Below, piece by piece: positions 11,671 to 23,597 of a DNA stretch of 64,000 bases. The stretch comes from Orientallactaga sibirica (taxonomy: Eukaryota > Chordata > Mammalia > Rodentia > Dipodidae). The notes beneath the pieces were generated by a model. It did not search any database and was not told the origin of the DNA. It worked only from the letters and a program-made list of their open reading frames with translations. Both the position numbers and the translations under genes were made by a program. Each line of letters opens with the position of its first letter. Position 1 is the stretch's first letter. Where the stretch lies: NCBI GenBank assembly GCA_036365145.1, contig JAEOAD010002712.1:4421001-4485000 (forward strand), read 5' to 3'.

Positions 11671-11895
11671 CTAAGCTGAGTGTGGTGGTGCAGGTATCTT
11701 GTTCTAGCATTGAGGAGGTCAAGGCAGGAGGATCATATGTTTGAGCCCAGTTTGGACTACACAGTAAGTATAAGGTCTGCCTGTGCTAGTGAGACCATCA
11801 CCAAAATTTTCCACCAAGGGCTGGTGGAGTGGGGTGTAGCAGTAGACCACTTGCCTAGCATGTGTAAGGCCCTGGGTTCAATCCCCAGTACTTGA
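11671..11895 (+). mobile_element. Diverged B1 followed by ID-like SINE
   Basis: 11671-11810 is an old B1 ('gctgagtgtggtggtgcagg', 'aggaggatcatatgtttgag'). 11819-11891 is an ID-like unit ending 'ggttcaatccccagta'. They may be one B1-ID composite or two insertions. Confidence 0.65.
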
Positions 11896-12789
11896 GAACA
11901 AAAACAGTCCTTCCATGCTCAGCTTCTGCGTAAAGGTTTCAACACATCCAGAAGATAGCTGCAAGCATCTGCATGCATGATCACCCCCCCCACACACACA
12001 CACAGGAGCAGGTCTTGTCTGGTTGCCATCCACCATCAGCAAAGGTCAGGCGATGCCTGGGCTAGGGTCTTCCTGCAGCCAGAATGCTTATTGTCACAAC
12101 TGTTGCTAAGGAGGCCTGCGGAGCCCGACAAGGGGAGCTGGGTGCACACTCTCTGGCAGAGCACCCAGGTGCATGCAGCATGCGGTACGGACACACCCCA
12201 CCCCCGGCTCCCAACACAGGAGTGATGAGGACAATAGCATGACCATGGAAGGTCTTGTAGCCAGCCTCCCAGACCAGTCTTGGCTGTTAAGGAGCTGGGA
12301 ATAAGGACAACACTGAATTGTGGCCAACAGCTGACAACTGCCACACATCCAGTGTGGTATGTGTTGGCACCACTGCTGCTCTGGCCCACGTGGGGCCTGG
12401 TTCTTGGAACATCACATTTAGAGCTCGGCGCTTGCTCCACCCTTCAGTCCACTGTCTTTTGGTCTTCTCATTTCCATGTTCATTCATTTCAGCAGTGGAC
12501 AAAGTTTGGCATCCTGCCAAGAAAATGTGAGGTCAAAACTAAACCAAACCACCAAGACCAGAAAGTGTCTTGGCAGACCCTCAGTGAGCTCTGGGTAGTA
12601 GTTACTTCTTCTCATAGAGCAGAAAAGCTGCTCCAGCCTCTTCACTAGCCATGAGGACACAAGGTCAGGAAAGTAAGAGGATTTGAGACACAATGGGTGA
12701 CAGCTGAGGACAAGGACCAAGTGCCCTGGACTCTAATTCTTTGTTCAAAGTCCCTCCAGTATTGCCCTTGTACCAGTCTCTATCTGCAC
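11896..12789. other. Intronic DNA with a short (C)n(AC)n tract
   Basis: An impure C/AC tract lies at about 11984-12004. The rest is unique sequence with several mutually overlapping ORFs on both strands (largest 134 codons, minus). None has a recognisable domain or splice context. Confidence 0.5.
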
Positions 12790-13093
12790 CATCTTCTAAG
12801 GATGCCCAGGGTGGGTTCCTCATGTGCCATCTTCTAAGGATGCCCAGGGCAGGTTCCTCATGTGCCATTTTCTAAGGATGCCCAGGGTGGGTTCCTCACG
12901 TGCCATCCTCTAAGGATGCCCAGGGAAGGTCCCTCATGTGCCATCTTCTAAGGATGCCCAGGGCAGGTTCCTCATGTGCCATCTTCTAAGGATGCCCAGG
13001 GCAGGTTCCTCATGTGCCATCTTCTAAGGATGCCCAGGGCAGGTTCCTCATGTGCTATCTTCTAAGGATGCCCAGGGCAGGTTCCTCATATGC
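12790..13093 (+). repeat. Minisatellite, 38-bp unit, 8 copies
   Basis: The unit catcttctaaggatgcccag + ggcaggttcctcatgtgc repeats eight times with few substitutions; 304 bp equals 8 x 38. Confidence 0.96.
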
Positions 13094-14000
13094 TAATTGG
13101 CATCAGTCACACCTGTGTTGGTATAAAGTTACATGGTGGACATTTGCTTTTGTCTGTCTGTCTGTCTCTCTCTGTCTGTCTGTCTGTGTGTTGTTTTGAG
13201 AGAAGCCCGGCTTCATTTGGGATGTTCATCTAGCTCATTCCATAAGGCCAGTTCTGGAGAGGCAGTCCGTTGTCATCCCTGCCTTCCACAGAGGGAGGAC
13301 CAAGCAGGTGGGCTCAGCCAATACACTCTTTCTTGTTCCCAGTGTTACATCCAAGTGATGGAAGGGAAGGACAAAGAAAAACACTGATATTGATTGACCT
13401 TAGCTGTCACAACTTGGTATGACCAAGCTACCACTTTGCTGACATAGCAGAAACATAAATTCTTTGCAGTAAGCAACTCTAAGTATGGCTCACAAGCCCG
13501 CATACATTAAGATCATAATTAATATTTCAGCAGGCTTTTACATTTACAAGACACTGCCACAGTGTTTCTCAACAGATTCTAAGGAACAGCAGTCTGGTGT
13601 TACTCCTGTTTCTCAACCAAGGAAGCCAACACAGAGCCTCAGAGAACCCGGCCCCAGGACGCTCAGCATGAGCCCTGGGAGAAAGAGTCACAGCGCACGA
13701 TGTGTCTCATGTCCACGGCTGGTAAGTGGCCCAACTGAGCACCGAGCTCTTCACTGCAAATTCAGAGGATGTTAAATGACTTGTGGGTTAAAAATTAAAA
13801 GAATTATGCTTCTTAAAGGGTTATGTTTATAATTTCTGGACTAAGTCAGATTTTTCTTTTTATTCTTAACATGAATACAGCTCTAAAGAATGCTAACTGA
13901 ATAGGACTCTGGGAAGGGTATAGTCACAGTGCTGGAACTAAAGTGCTATATTGATGAAGTAAACAGAGCCTTGTTTGAAAAAAAAAAAAAACCATTATGT
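13094..14000. other. Intronic DNA with a (TGTC)n tract
   Basis: TGTC/CTGT-rich microsatellite at about 13150-13190; otherwise no recognised element. A short A run precedes the B1 at 14001. Confidence 0.55.
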
Positions 14001-14115
14001 AGCCAGTCATGATGGCCCATGGATATCATCCCCAAACTCGGGCAGAAGCAGGAGGATCATGAGTTCAAGGCCAGCCTGGGATACATAGTGAGTCCCTGTC
14101 TCAAAAAAACAAATT
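14001..14115 (+). mobile_element. B1-type SINE, diverged
   Basis: 'agccagtcatgatggccc', 'gaggatcatgagttcaagg', ending 'ctgtctcaaaaaaac'. About 115 bp. Confidence 0.8.
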
Positions 14116-14500
14116 AATTCATTAGTCAACTTTTAAAATGTGGTCTCAGCAGTTCAGGAAGAAGGGCTCAGACAAGACAGGTGTTCTGAGCACTGGCCCA
14201 TGCTCAGGCCTTCAAAGCCTGTGACCCAACACTTCCCAGAGACCCTTGCAGCCGAGTTCAGATGAAACTCTGCCAGTGTGATGAAGTTTGCAAAAACTGA
14301 AAGCCATTCTTCTGTGAATGCATTGAAAGAAAGGCCTGGGGCATCTGCAGGTGACACAGATTTGGCTGGCTGCTACCGAGTGCAGGCTCCCGAGACCCCT
14401 GCCCTACCGAGTGCAGGCTCCCGAGACCCCCGCCCCTCCCTCTGTACTGAGAACTGCTGATTCCCTGGAGTTGATTTTCACTACTTAAAATACCTAGAGC
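14116..14500. other. Intronic DNA with a 31-bp direct duplication
   Basis: 'accgagtgcaggctcccgag' and following bases occur twice in a row at about 14375-14430. No other feature recognised. Confidence 0.6.
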
Positions 14501-14660
14501 AGCTGGGTGTGGTGGTGCACGCCTTTAATCCCAGCACTCGGGAGGCAGAGGTAGGAGGATCTCCGTGAGTTTGAGGCCATCCTGAGACTACATAGTGATT
14601 CCAGGTCAACCTGAACTAGAGTGAGACTCTACCTCAAAACAAACAAACAAACAAACCCAA
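14501..14660 (+). mobile_element. B1-type SINE with (CAAA)n tail
   Basis: Full-length B1 start agctgggtgtggtggtgcac, a tail of CAAA units, and near-perfect target-site duplications (ttaaaatacctagagc before, ttaaaatactcagagc after). Confidence 0.95.
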
Positions 14661-14989
14661 AATTTAAAATACTCAGAGCCATTTTTGACTTCCAGACCCA
14701 ACTCCAAAGCAGCCCATGGAGAGAAGGGGACAGGACAGGGATGCAGATGCAGCAGCAGGTGGACTGAAGCACCTGGGAAGGGAGGGGTCTGTGAGGAGTC
14801 CGTGAGACTGAGTTATGGGCCAGAACGAAAATGGGGCAAAATTCATGTAGGTGATCTTTAAGTCTGCAATTACATGCCAGGTCTTTACTAAATAAGGGGA
14901 AATGAAACCAGATAAAGAGAACACAGCACTACAGAACTCAGTCCAAGGGAAGAAATGTAAATGATGTGACAAGGGCAAACCAAAGTGAC

Positions 14990-15280
14990 AGCTGCCAATC
15001 ACCCGCCCACTGCTGGACAAACATCCAGCCAGAAGCAGCTCATGGGAGGAAAGGGCTTGTGTCAGGCTTACAGACTCCGGGGGAAGCTTCATCACGGGGG
15101 AAGAAGCTGGCTCACTTCATCAGACATCCACGGCAGAGAGACAAAACCCAACACCAGCCAGCACGGACAGCCAGGGCTCAAGCTGCCTCTCAACACACCT
15201 AGTAGGGCCAGACTCAAGATCCATCCCAGTGACACACCTCCTCCAGCCCAAGTAGGAAGCTTCGTCAAAAACACCTGAAG
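14990..15280 (-). mobile_element. LTR fragment (MaLR-like)
   Basis: The strip 'ccagccagaagcagctcatgg' through 'gaagcttcatcacggg' is a diverged reverse complement of 26700-26800, which lies in the same LTR family on the other strand. Confidence 0.55.
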
Positions 15281-15284
15281 CTGG

Positions 15285-15420
15285 AGCCAAGCGTGATGGT
15301 GCACGCCTTTAATCCCAGCACTGGGGAGGCAGAGATGGGAGGATCGCTGTAAATTCAAGGCCACCCTGAGACTACAGAGTGAATTCCAGGTCAGCTTCAG
15401 CTACAGGGAAACCCTAGCTC

Positions 15421-15451
<31 letters not shown>

Positions 15452-15467
15452 CAAAACAAAACAAAAC
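15285..15467 (+). mobile_element. B1-type SINE with (AAAAC)n tail
   Basis: 'agccaagcgtgatggtgcac', full B1 body, and a tail of about nine AAAAC units; short flanking repeat acctgaa on both sides. Confidence 0.93.
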
Positions 15468-15726
15468 CACCTGAATCTATGGGGAACATACATTCACATT
15501 CAAATCACCACAGGAAGTAAGCACAAGATGCTGTAGGTGCCAGGAGAGGGTGTATGCGTCCGACATAGGGTGAGGCCAGGAGAGGGCATGTGTGTCACTC
15601 CAACATGGAATGGGGCTGGTACTCTGGATTTAGAGGGATGATAGAAGTTGAAGGCATCCAGAGTTTCAGGCACCAACATAAAGTGGGCCAGGCCTCCAAT
15701 AGATGTTTTCTAAGAAGTGGATAATT

Positions 15727-15730
<4 letters not shown>
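15468..15730. other. Intronic DNA with a two-copy direct repeat
   Basis: 'ccaggagaggg' plus following 'tgtatgcgtccgaca' recurs as 'ccaggagagggcatgtgtgt' (about 15540-15600). Nothing else recognised. Confidence 0.5.
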
Positions 15731-15762
<32 letters not shown>

Positions 15763-16063
15763 TATGTGTGTTGTGTTGTATGCACGTGTGTGTTGCATTC
15801 ATATGTGTGTGAGAATATGTCCTCTTCTATCGCTCTCCCTCTATATTTCCTTGAGACAGTCTCTCACTGGGCCTGCAGCTGCCGCTTCCTCTGCGGAGAC
15901 AGTGAGCCCCAGTGAGTCTCATCCCCACCCCTTGCTCGACTGCGGCAACAGTCCAGGGTTTTATGTGGACACTGGGGCTCAAACTCGGCCAGTCTCAGGC
16001 ACTCATGGGGTTCACATTTGCATGAAGAATACTTTTAACCTACTGAGCCATTTCTCCAGTGCC
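15731..16063 (-). mobile_element. B4-like (ID/B1 chimeric) SINE with (GT)n end
   Basis: On the minus strand it starts 'ggcactggagaaatggctca', continues through 'tgggtttgag'-like and B1-like segments, and ends in CA repeats (GT on the plus strand, 15731-15760). A 233-codon plus-strand ORF over it is not a gene. Confidence 0.65.
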
Positions 16064-16451
16064 ATAAATCTATTTTTAATAGTATTGCTACCAGGCCATG
16101 GGATCTTATCAGGAGGCAATGTTGAAGCCAGGACTAGCATGATACTAGCATGTACATATTTAGTCAGTCGCCTTAATAAAAACTCCTTCTATCCACTGGG
16201 TTTCCCTGGTGAACACACTGTTGCAGGGTGTGACTGTTGGTGGAGATCTATGATGAATCTGTTCAATGGCCGTCATGTGATCACTGTAACAACTGAGTTT
16301 CATAGCACTTGTGGTGCCATCAGACACCCAAGGACAAGTGTTTGGCAAAAGAGAAAAGAAGACTCACGCATGTGGAACTCAGTACAGTGGACAGGTTTTC
16401 TCTGTTTTTCATACTATAAATCTTTACCATAAAAAAAAAAAAAAAAAAATG
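16064..16451. other. Intronic DNA, nothing recognised, ends in an A run
   Basis: No repeat or exon recognised before the 18-base A run at 16431-16449. Confidence 0.5.
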
Positions 16452-16562
16452 TCATCAACCAGGCATGTTGGTGCACACCTGTAAACCTCAGAAATTCAAG
16501 GTCATCCTTGGCTACATTATGAGTCTGAAGTCAGACATGAGATTCTGTCTCAAAAACAAACA
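16452..16562 (+). mobile_element. B1-type SINE, old and partial
   Basis: 'aaccaggcatgttggtgcac', 'gaaattcaaggtcatccttg', 'gattctgtctcaaaaac'. The central box is partly deleted. Confidence 0.75.
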
Positions 16563-17447
16563 ACAAAATATTATCATTATATCTGAAAATGATACCTAAC
16601 AGATTTTTAAACAAGTCCAATATTAGCATCATTCTCACTAGTCTAACTCCTTTCTCAGTTTTATTTTCATAATTACACACGGGAGATCAAGATGAGACTG
16701 TCAGTTTGGTATTCTTTCCTGACCTGACTGCCTGAGGTTTAAGAAAGGTTTCGGGGTTTCCACACAACCAGGGTTTCAAGTCTCTGCAGCCTCTCTTGAC
16801 TCCGTGTTTAGCAGCAGAACTTCTTAGCCTATGGACATCTCTTTCCCTAAGACAGCCGAGCTAACAAAACCGACAGTGGATACAGGTCTCGCCATGTTTC
16901 TGTCACTTTCTCTTTAATGAAGTCCAGAAGAGAGAAGAAAGCAGCCATCTGGAGAAGGGACACAGCATCCAGGACAGTCCAGCCCACGCAGAGGCAGGGA
17001 GTGACAAGCCAAACAGGACGGACATGGGTGAAGAGGGAGCTCAGTGCCCAGAGGTCTCACCAGGACTGGACCTGAGGCTCCTGAACACAGCAGGGCAGAA
17101 AGACTATCCACAGCATCTACAAGGAGCAGCCAGCATAGTCAGAGCCTGGCTGGAGACTGGCTCTGGGCGCTCGTGGTTCGACTACTACAGCTGACGCCCA
17201 AGACAAGTCCTGCAGCGGTCTACACCTGCAGCAGGTGAGTCAGCAACCCTTCCCAGCCTGCCACTGAGCCGAGGAGGCCGCCAGCTCATACTGCCTTCCA
17301 GGGATGTGTTTAGCTCGGACAGAAAGGGACCTGCTAAACACTTAGTCCAGCGGTTCTCAACAGGATTGCTCGTGCTGTCAGTGGCACATCTATATTGCAA
17401 AAGTTAAACCCCCTGAGAGTTACCAAAAATGATAGAGGCTTAAAAGC
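16563..17447. other. Intronic DNA, nothing recognised
   Basis: Unique sequence; small overlapping ORFs on both strands without recognisable domains. Confidence 0.5.
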
Positions 17448-17625
17448 GGGGTGGGGTGGAGAGATAACTCCATGGCTAAGAGTTCTGGCCACATCATGGA
17501 GAGAGTGTGAAATGGCCTGATTCATGCTAATTTCGATTCCCCAGCACCCACATAAACATCTGGTCATGGCCACGCAGCATCTCATAAGCCTGTCCTGTGA
17601 AGGGCAGAGAGTGGACAATCACAGG
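17448..17625 (+). mobile_element. Diverged tRNA-derived/B4-like SINE
   Basis: 'ggtggagagataactccatgg' start and 'cgattccccagcacccacat' B-box region; the rest is strongly diverged. Confidence 0.5.
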
Positions 17626-17984
17626 CTCACTAGTCAACCAATCTGACTAAAAATGGCACCCTAGCCTGAAATCTGAGATCTGAGATGCTCTGAACTTGAA
17701 TCCCATCAGTGCTCAAAGCACTCCAGGTTTGCGGCCCTTTCAATTTTTCTGGCCAGGGTGTCAGGCAACACAATCAACTCAGATGACCAAAAGTCCAAGA
17801 GGACCCTGAAATCTGAAACCCTTCCAGTCCCAAGTGTTTCAGGTAAGAGAAGTGCAACCTGCATGCACTGTAAAGCATCTCCAGCCTTTTCATTTTCACA
17901 TGGTTCAAGATAAACTAGGTTTTACTACATTTAACAAAAAACATTGAGAAAGCAGTATCACATGCATATGGCACCACAGACCTT
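17626..17984. other. Intronic DNA with possible old DNA-transposon remnant
   Basis: Repeated 'aaatctgagatctgagatgc' and 'cctgaaatctgaaacccttc' wording resembles old transposon remnants with 'ccaaaatctgaaac' motifs. Weak call. Confidence 0.3.
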
Positions 17985-19114
17985 GTTCTCTTCTTTTATT
18001 AGTTATGTAGATTGTGTGTAGACAGTCACACTGGTACCATTATTAGCCTCCTCCCTGTCCTCCCCCTTCGGAAGGGACTCTCCTCATTGGGGAATGTGGG
18101 TTGTGCACTGTGGGGGTAGCCATTGGTTATGGGGAAGAGGCAATGACTCTGTGCATAATGACCCAACTTGTGGCTCTAACAATCTTTCCGCCCCCTTTTC
18201 TGCGAATTTCCGAGCCATGTTGGGATCATTTTAGGTCTACTTCAGTGATGAGGTCTAGGGAGCCTCTGTGTCTCTGGATATCTGGTTTGGTAGGAGTTGA
18301 GTGTTCTCTGTGTCTATCTCCTTCAGCCTTGTGTTGGTACCAGGTTCACCAAGAAAGCAGCACTCTTGCTCATTTCCCCCATTACTCTATGGTTTCAGCT
18401 GGGGCCCTGGTGAGGTGTGATGGGCTGATTCTCTCTTCAGATTCTGTGTCCATCTGAAAAAGAGAAGCAAGTTCTCCAATGGAGAGAGGGGTCAGCACCA
18501 GATAAATGGGATAACCATTATTAGTTTAGAGTGAATTTCGTAAGTGTACGCCCTCTTGTTGCCCATGATTGGTGGGAGCTTGGTATTAGAGAGTGGGCTC
18601 ATTTTTTGGATATGGTTCTGACTTGTGTCCCAGTTCCAGCTATGGGTTCCATTCCTCTGAGCAGATCTGTCAGCCAAATCAAGAGCACTTAGTTACCCAC
18701 CATGGCTGTGTGCCACTATTGCCCTTCTGTGAGCATCATGTCAGGTTGATTGCTGCTGAGACACTTAGATCACACATTGCTTGGACAATTGTTGGTCATT
18801 TTCCCCCAGTTGCTCATGTAGCACCTTCTGGCACTAGACAAGCTGTCTGGGGACTGACTCTCTTCTAGATTCCAGGCAGGTCTCTCCATGTTCCATACCA
18901 ACAGCATATGGTGTCTTCAGCAGTAGGGTCTTACCATTAACCTTTGATGGGTCATCAAGTACTCTGACAGATGTCTTCTTTTGGGAAGCCTTGTAGGTCT
19001 CTCTGATCAACAGCTCATTGTGGGAGTTGACCACATTCTGGTACTGGGAGTTACAAGCCAGCACCAAGGGAAAAGAAGGAAGAAAAAGATAGGTAATATA
19101 AAAGAGAATGAGAG

Positions 19115-19162
19115 AAGAGGTAGAGAGAGAGAGAAAAAGAGAGAGAGAGAGAGAGAGAAGAA
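19115..19162 (+). repeat. (GA)n-rich simple repeat
   Basis: GA repeats with some AAAG interruption, inside the 3' UTR of the minus-strand L1. Confidence 0.9.
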
Positions 19163-20536
19163 GGAGAAGGTTAATCTTCATCATACCCTCTCCAGGGCGC
19201 TATGAATCAGGTGTTCCCTCTAAGGACTTGATGAAGGTTCAACCTTTTAGTCCATCTTTCAGGATATAGGATGTTATGGTGCCATTTCCATTTGAGTCCA
19301 GTTTTGTGTCACTCTTACCTTCCCCTCCTGCCCCACCCTCTCTATTGTCCAGACCTCAAGATGCTTATTAGGTATGTTAGCATCACAGGTAGATTCAGGT
19401 TAGGAGCCACAGTTGAGAAAGACCATGTGATGATTATCTTTCTGTGATTGGGTGAGTTCGCTGAGAATGATCTGTTCCAGGTTCGACCATTTTTCTTCAA
19501 ATTTCATTGTGTCATTTTTCCTTCCTGCCATGTAGAATTCCATCATGTACATATACCACATCTTGGTTATCCATTCGTCTAATGATGGACATCTGGGTTT
19601 ATTTCCAGCTCTTAGCTATTATCAATTGTGAAGCTATAAACATGGTTGAGCAAATCTCTCTGAACTGAGGCTTGGAGCTTTTAGGGTACATTCCCAGTAA
19701 GGGGATAACGGGGTCTGTTGGTAACTCTATAGTCATCCTTTTAGGAGTCTCCATATTGCTTTCCATAGTGGTTGTACCAGCTTACATTCCCACCAACAGT
19801 GAGTGAGGGTTCCTATTTCTCCACAACCTTGCCAGCATTTGTTTACATTAGATTTTTTAATGTTTGCTATCCTTACTGGGCTAAGGTGGACTCTCCTAGT
19901 TGTTTTAATTTACATTTCCCTGATGATTAGGGATGTTGAACATTTCCTTAAATGTGTGTTTGCCATTGGTATTTCTTCTCTGAGAACTCCCTGTGCAGTT
20001 CTCTGCCCCATTTTGTGAGTGAGTTGTTTGACTTTTTATTGTCTAGGTTTTTCAGTTCTTTATACATTCTAGAAATTAGGCCTCTGTCAGTTGTATAACC
20101 AGCAAAAATTTTCTCCCATTCTGTGGATAATCTATTGGCTCTGCTTATTGTGTGTTTGTCTGTGAAAAAACTTTTCAGCTTTATGAGATCTCAATGGTTG
20201 AGTGACTGTTTAATTTCCTGAGCTACTGGGGTTTTGTTCAGGAAGTCTTTTCTCACTCCTATATCATGGAAAGTTCCTCCTATTTTTTCCTTCACCAGTA
20301 GCAGCATTTCCAGTCTTATATTGAGGTCTTTGATCCATTTGGACTTGATTTTTGTGCATGGCAAGATGTGTGGATAAAGTTTCATTTTCCTGCATATGGT
20401 TATCCAGTTTGTCCAGCACCATTTGTTGAAGATGCTGTCTTTTTGCCAGTCTACATTGTTGGGCTTTTGTCAACTATCAAGTAGCTGTAGTTACTTGACC
20501 CAAAGTCCAGATCCTTGATTCTGTGCCATTGGTCTA

Positions 20537-21025
20537 TCATCCTGTTTTATGCCAGTACCATGTTGTTTTTATTACTATGGCTTTGTAATAAAGCTTTAGA
20601 TCATTTTTTCTATCTCTATGAAGAAAAAATGTTGGGATTTTTATTGGTATTGCATTAAATCTGTATATTGCTTTTGGTAAGATTGCCATTTTCACAATGT
20701 TAATTCTGCCTACCCAAGAGCATGGAAGGTCTTTCCATTTTCTCAAGTCCTCCTCAATTTCTTTCTTGAGTGTTTTTATGTTTTCATTGTGAAGGTCTTT
20801 CACATCCTTGGCTAATGTTATTCCAAGGTATTTTATGTTATTTTTTGTTGCTATTGAAAATGGGACAATGTCACTTATTTCTTTCTCTGTGTCTTTGTCT
20901 TGTGCATATAGAAAGGCTACAGAATTTTGTGCATTGATGTGGTATCCTGTTATTTTGCTGAAAGAGTTAATCACCTTTAAGAGTTTTGAGATGGAGTTTT
21001 TCGGGTCACTTATGTATAGAATCAT
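20537..21025 (-). pseudogene. L1 ORF2p RT-domain fragment
   Basis: 162 open codons starting just after the FADD active-site motif ([16 protein letters not shown]) through [19 protein letters not shown]. It represents the thumb/post-palm part of the reverse transcriptase. It is part of the minus-strand L1 and not independently functional. Confidence 0.85.
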
Positions 21026-22603
21026 GTCATCTGCGAATAAGGCTAACTTAATTTCTTTCTTTCCAATTTGTATCCCTTTTGTTTCTTTCTTCTGTCTTAT
21101 TGCTTGAGCTAGGACTTCCAGTGCTATGTTGAAGAGCAGAGGTGAGAGTGGACACCCCAGCCTTGTTCATGATCTCAGTGGGAATTCCTTCAGTCTCTCC
21201 CCATTAAGTATTATTTGGTATTTAGGAGCTTTATATATAGCCTTTATTATGTTGAGATATAAACCATTCATGCCTTTTCTCTCCAATGTTTTGATCATGA
21301 AATGATGTTGTATTTTGTCAAAGGCATTTCTTCATCTGTTGAAATGATCATGTGGTTTTTGTGTTTAAGCTTATTATGTGGAGTATTACATTGACAGATT
21401 TCCATATGTTGAACCACCCCTGCTTTCCTGGGATGAAGCCTACTTCATCAAGGTGGATAATGCTTTTGATATGTTGTTGAATTCAGTTTGCGAGGATTTT
21501 GTTCAGGATCTTTGCATCTATGATCATTGGGGAAATAGGCCTATAGTTTTCTTTTCTTGTGGCATCTCTGCCTGGTTTTGGTATTATTGTGATACTAGCT
21601 TCATAGAAGGAGTCGGGAGCTTTCCCTGTTCTCCATTTGCAAAAGATTGGTTTTAGTTCTTCCATGAAGGTTTGATAGAATTCAGCTGAGAAGCCATTTG
21701 GCCCTGGACTCTTCTTTTTGGGGAAGTTTTAGATTACCTTTTCAATCTCAATTAATCTGCTCTGAGTTTTGGTTTGGTACATGATATGTGTCCAGGACTT
21801 CATCCATTTCCTCAAAATTATTCAGTTTTGTGGAATAGAGCTTTTTGAAATAAATCCTGATGATTCTCCCAATTTCACTTATGTCTGTTGTGATCTCTCC
21901 TTTTTCATTTCTAATTTTGCTAATTTGAAGCATCTCTTTTTTTCACATGATCATATTGGCCAGGGGCTTATTTTGTTTATTTTTTCAAAGAACCAGCTCT
22001 TTGTTTCAATTTTCTTAATTGTTTTCTTAGTTTCCAGTTCATTAATTTCTGCTCTGATCTTAATTATTTCTTTCCATGGAGCTTTTTGGGTGGGATTCTT
22101 CTTGTTTTTCCAGTACCTTTAGGTGGATGGTTAGGTTATTGATTTGGGATCTCTCTGCCTTTGTTATGAAAGCATGTAGTGCTATACATTTTCCCCTCAG
22201 GACTGCCTTCATTGAGTTTTGGTACAATGTGTTCTCATTGTCATTCATTTCTAGAAATTTTACAATTTCATTTTCATTTCATCCACTACCCATTTATTGT
22301 TTAAATGTGTGTTGTTCAGTTTCCAGGAGCTTGTGGGATTCCTGACACAGCTTTTGTTGTTAATTTCTAGTGATACAGCATTGTGATCTAATATCAGGAG
22401 ATTATGCCGATCTTCCTAAACATATGGAGACAGGCTTTATGACCCAGTATATGATCTATTTTAGAGAAAGTTCCATGGGCTTCTGAGAAGAATGTTTAAT
22501 CTGTGTATTTTGGTTAGAATGTTCTGTAGATGTCTGTTAGATCTAGTTGATCTATGTTTTGTTGAGCTCTCTTACTTCCCTATTAATTTTCTGTTTAGAT
22601 GAT

Positions 22604-22903
22604 CTATCTATTGCTGATAGTGCAATATTGAAGTCCCCAACTATGAAGGTGTTTGGTGGTTATTTCTGTTTTGTTGTCAAGTAGGTTTTGTTTTATGAAT
22701 TGTGGTACACCTGTGTTTGGTGTGTAAAGATTGATGACTGCGATATCTTCTTGTTGGATCTTTCCCTTAATAAGTAAGAAGGGGCCTTCTTTGTCTTTTT
22801 TGATTACTTTTGGTTTGAAGTCTATTTTATCCGATATTAGTATAGCAATGCCTACTTGTTTGTTATTTCCGTTTGCTTGGAATATCATTTTCCACCCTTT
22901 CAC
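22604..22903 (-). pseudogene. L1 ORF2p endonuclease-domain fragment
   Basis: Reads GWKMIFQANGNNKQVGIAIL and later INLYTPNTGVPQFIKQNLL, which are typical of the APE-like endonuclease of ORF2p. Stops lie on both sides. Confidence 0.85.
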
Positions 22904-23141
22904 CCTGAGGAGGTGTTTGTCTTTAGTGGTGAGGTGGGTTTCTTAAAGACAGCACATTGAGGGGTCTAATTTTCTGACCCACCCTGTTAACTTATGTCTC
23001 TTGATGGGTGAATTAAGGCTACTAATGTTCAGTGTAATAAGTATGAAGTTTGATTTAATTCCTGCCATGTTGTGGTGGTTTATGTGGTTTGGTATTTTCT
23101 TGGATTTTGGCAGTTTTTTTTTGTGCCTTCTCTGAGTTTAA

Positions 23142-23399
23142 TCATTGTGGTCTGCTTCTTGTAGGCACTTGAGGTTGGTTATTTGATTCTTCTGTGTGTA
23201 GAATTCTCTGAAATACTCTCTGTAGGTTTGGCTTTGTGTTCATATAGTTGTAAAGCTGAGTTTTATCATAGAAAACTTTTCTTTCACCATCTATTATGAG
23301 GGATACTTTTGCTGGATAGAGTAGTTTGGGTTGTAAGCCATAAGTTCTTAGACTTTGCAGTGTTCCATTCCAGGCCTTTCTGGCTTTCAGGGTTTCCAT
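23142..23399 (-). pseudogene. L1 ORF1p C-terminal domain fragment
   Basis: 85 codons beginning METLKARKAWNGTLQSL and containing LLYPAKVSLIIDGERKVF and ILHTE. This is the conserved C-terminal domain of L1 ORF1p (nucleic-acid binding). Upstream ORF1 sequence is frame-broken and ends at the 5' truncation near 23597. Confidence 0.88.
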
Positions 23400-23597
23400 T
23401 GAGAAGTTTGAAGTATATTTAGAGTCTTAATGATAATATGTCTTGGAGAATTTTCTTTTGGTCTAGTCTGTTTTGGAGTTCTGTTAGCTTCTGGTAACTT
23501 GATGGGACTTTCTTTTAAGAGTGGGAAAGTTTTCTTCTATTATTTTGTTGAATAAGTTCTCCATGACTTTGGTCCCACAGACCTGATTTCTCCCTCT

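Larger units (their letters stand above)
17985..23597 (-). mobile_element. LINE-1, 5'-truncated in ORF1, inactive
   Basis: From right to left: the end of ORF1 (to about 23142), a short linker, ORF2 (about 23060 to its stop at 19400-19402) and a 3' UTR of about 1.4 kb (19399-17985). ORF2 is broken into many frames. The endonuclease part is readable at 22604-22903, the RT entry at 21483-21665 ([16 protein letters not shown]) and FADDM-type RT motif at about 21020-21040. The C-terminal block lies at 19430-20480. The 3' UTR shares the 'gaccctactgctgaagac' phrase with copies A and B. A GA-rich tract lies in the UTR. Confidence 0.93.

Noticed and set aside
15731..16432. 233-codon plus-strand ORF
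   Set aside because: Begins in a GT microsatellite and runs through a reversed B4-like SINE.
18101..18457. 118-codon plus-strand ORF
   Set aside because: Lies antisense in the 3' UTR of the minus-strand L1.
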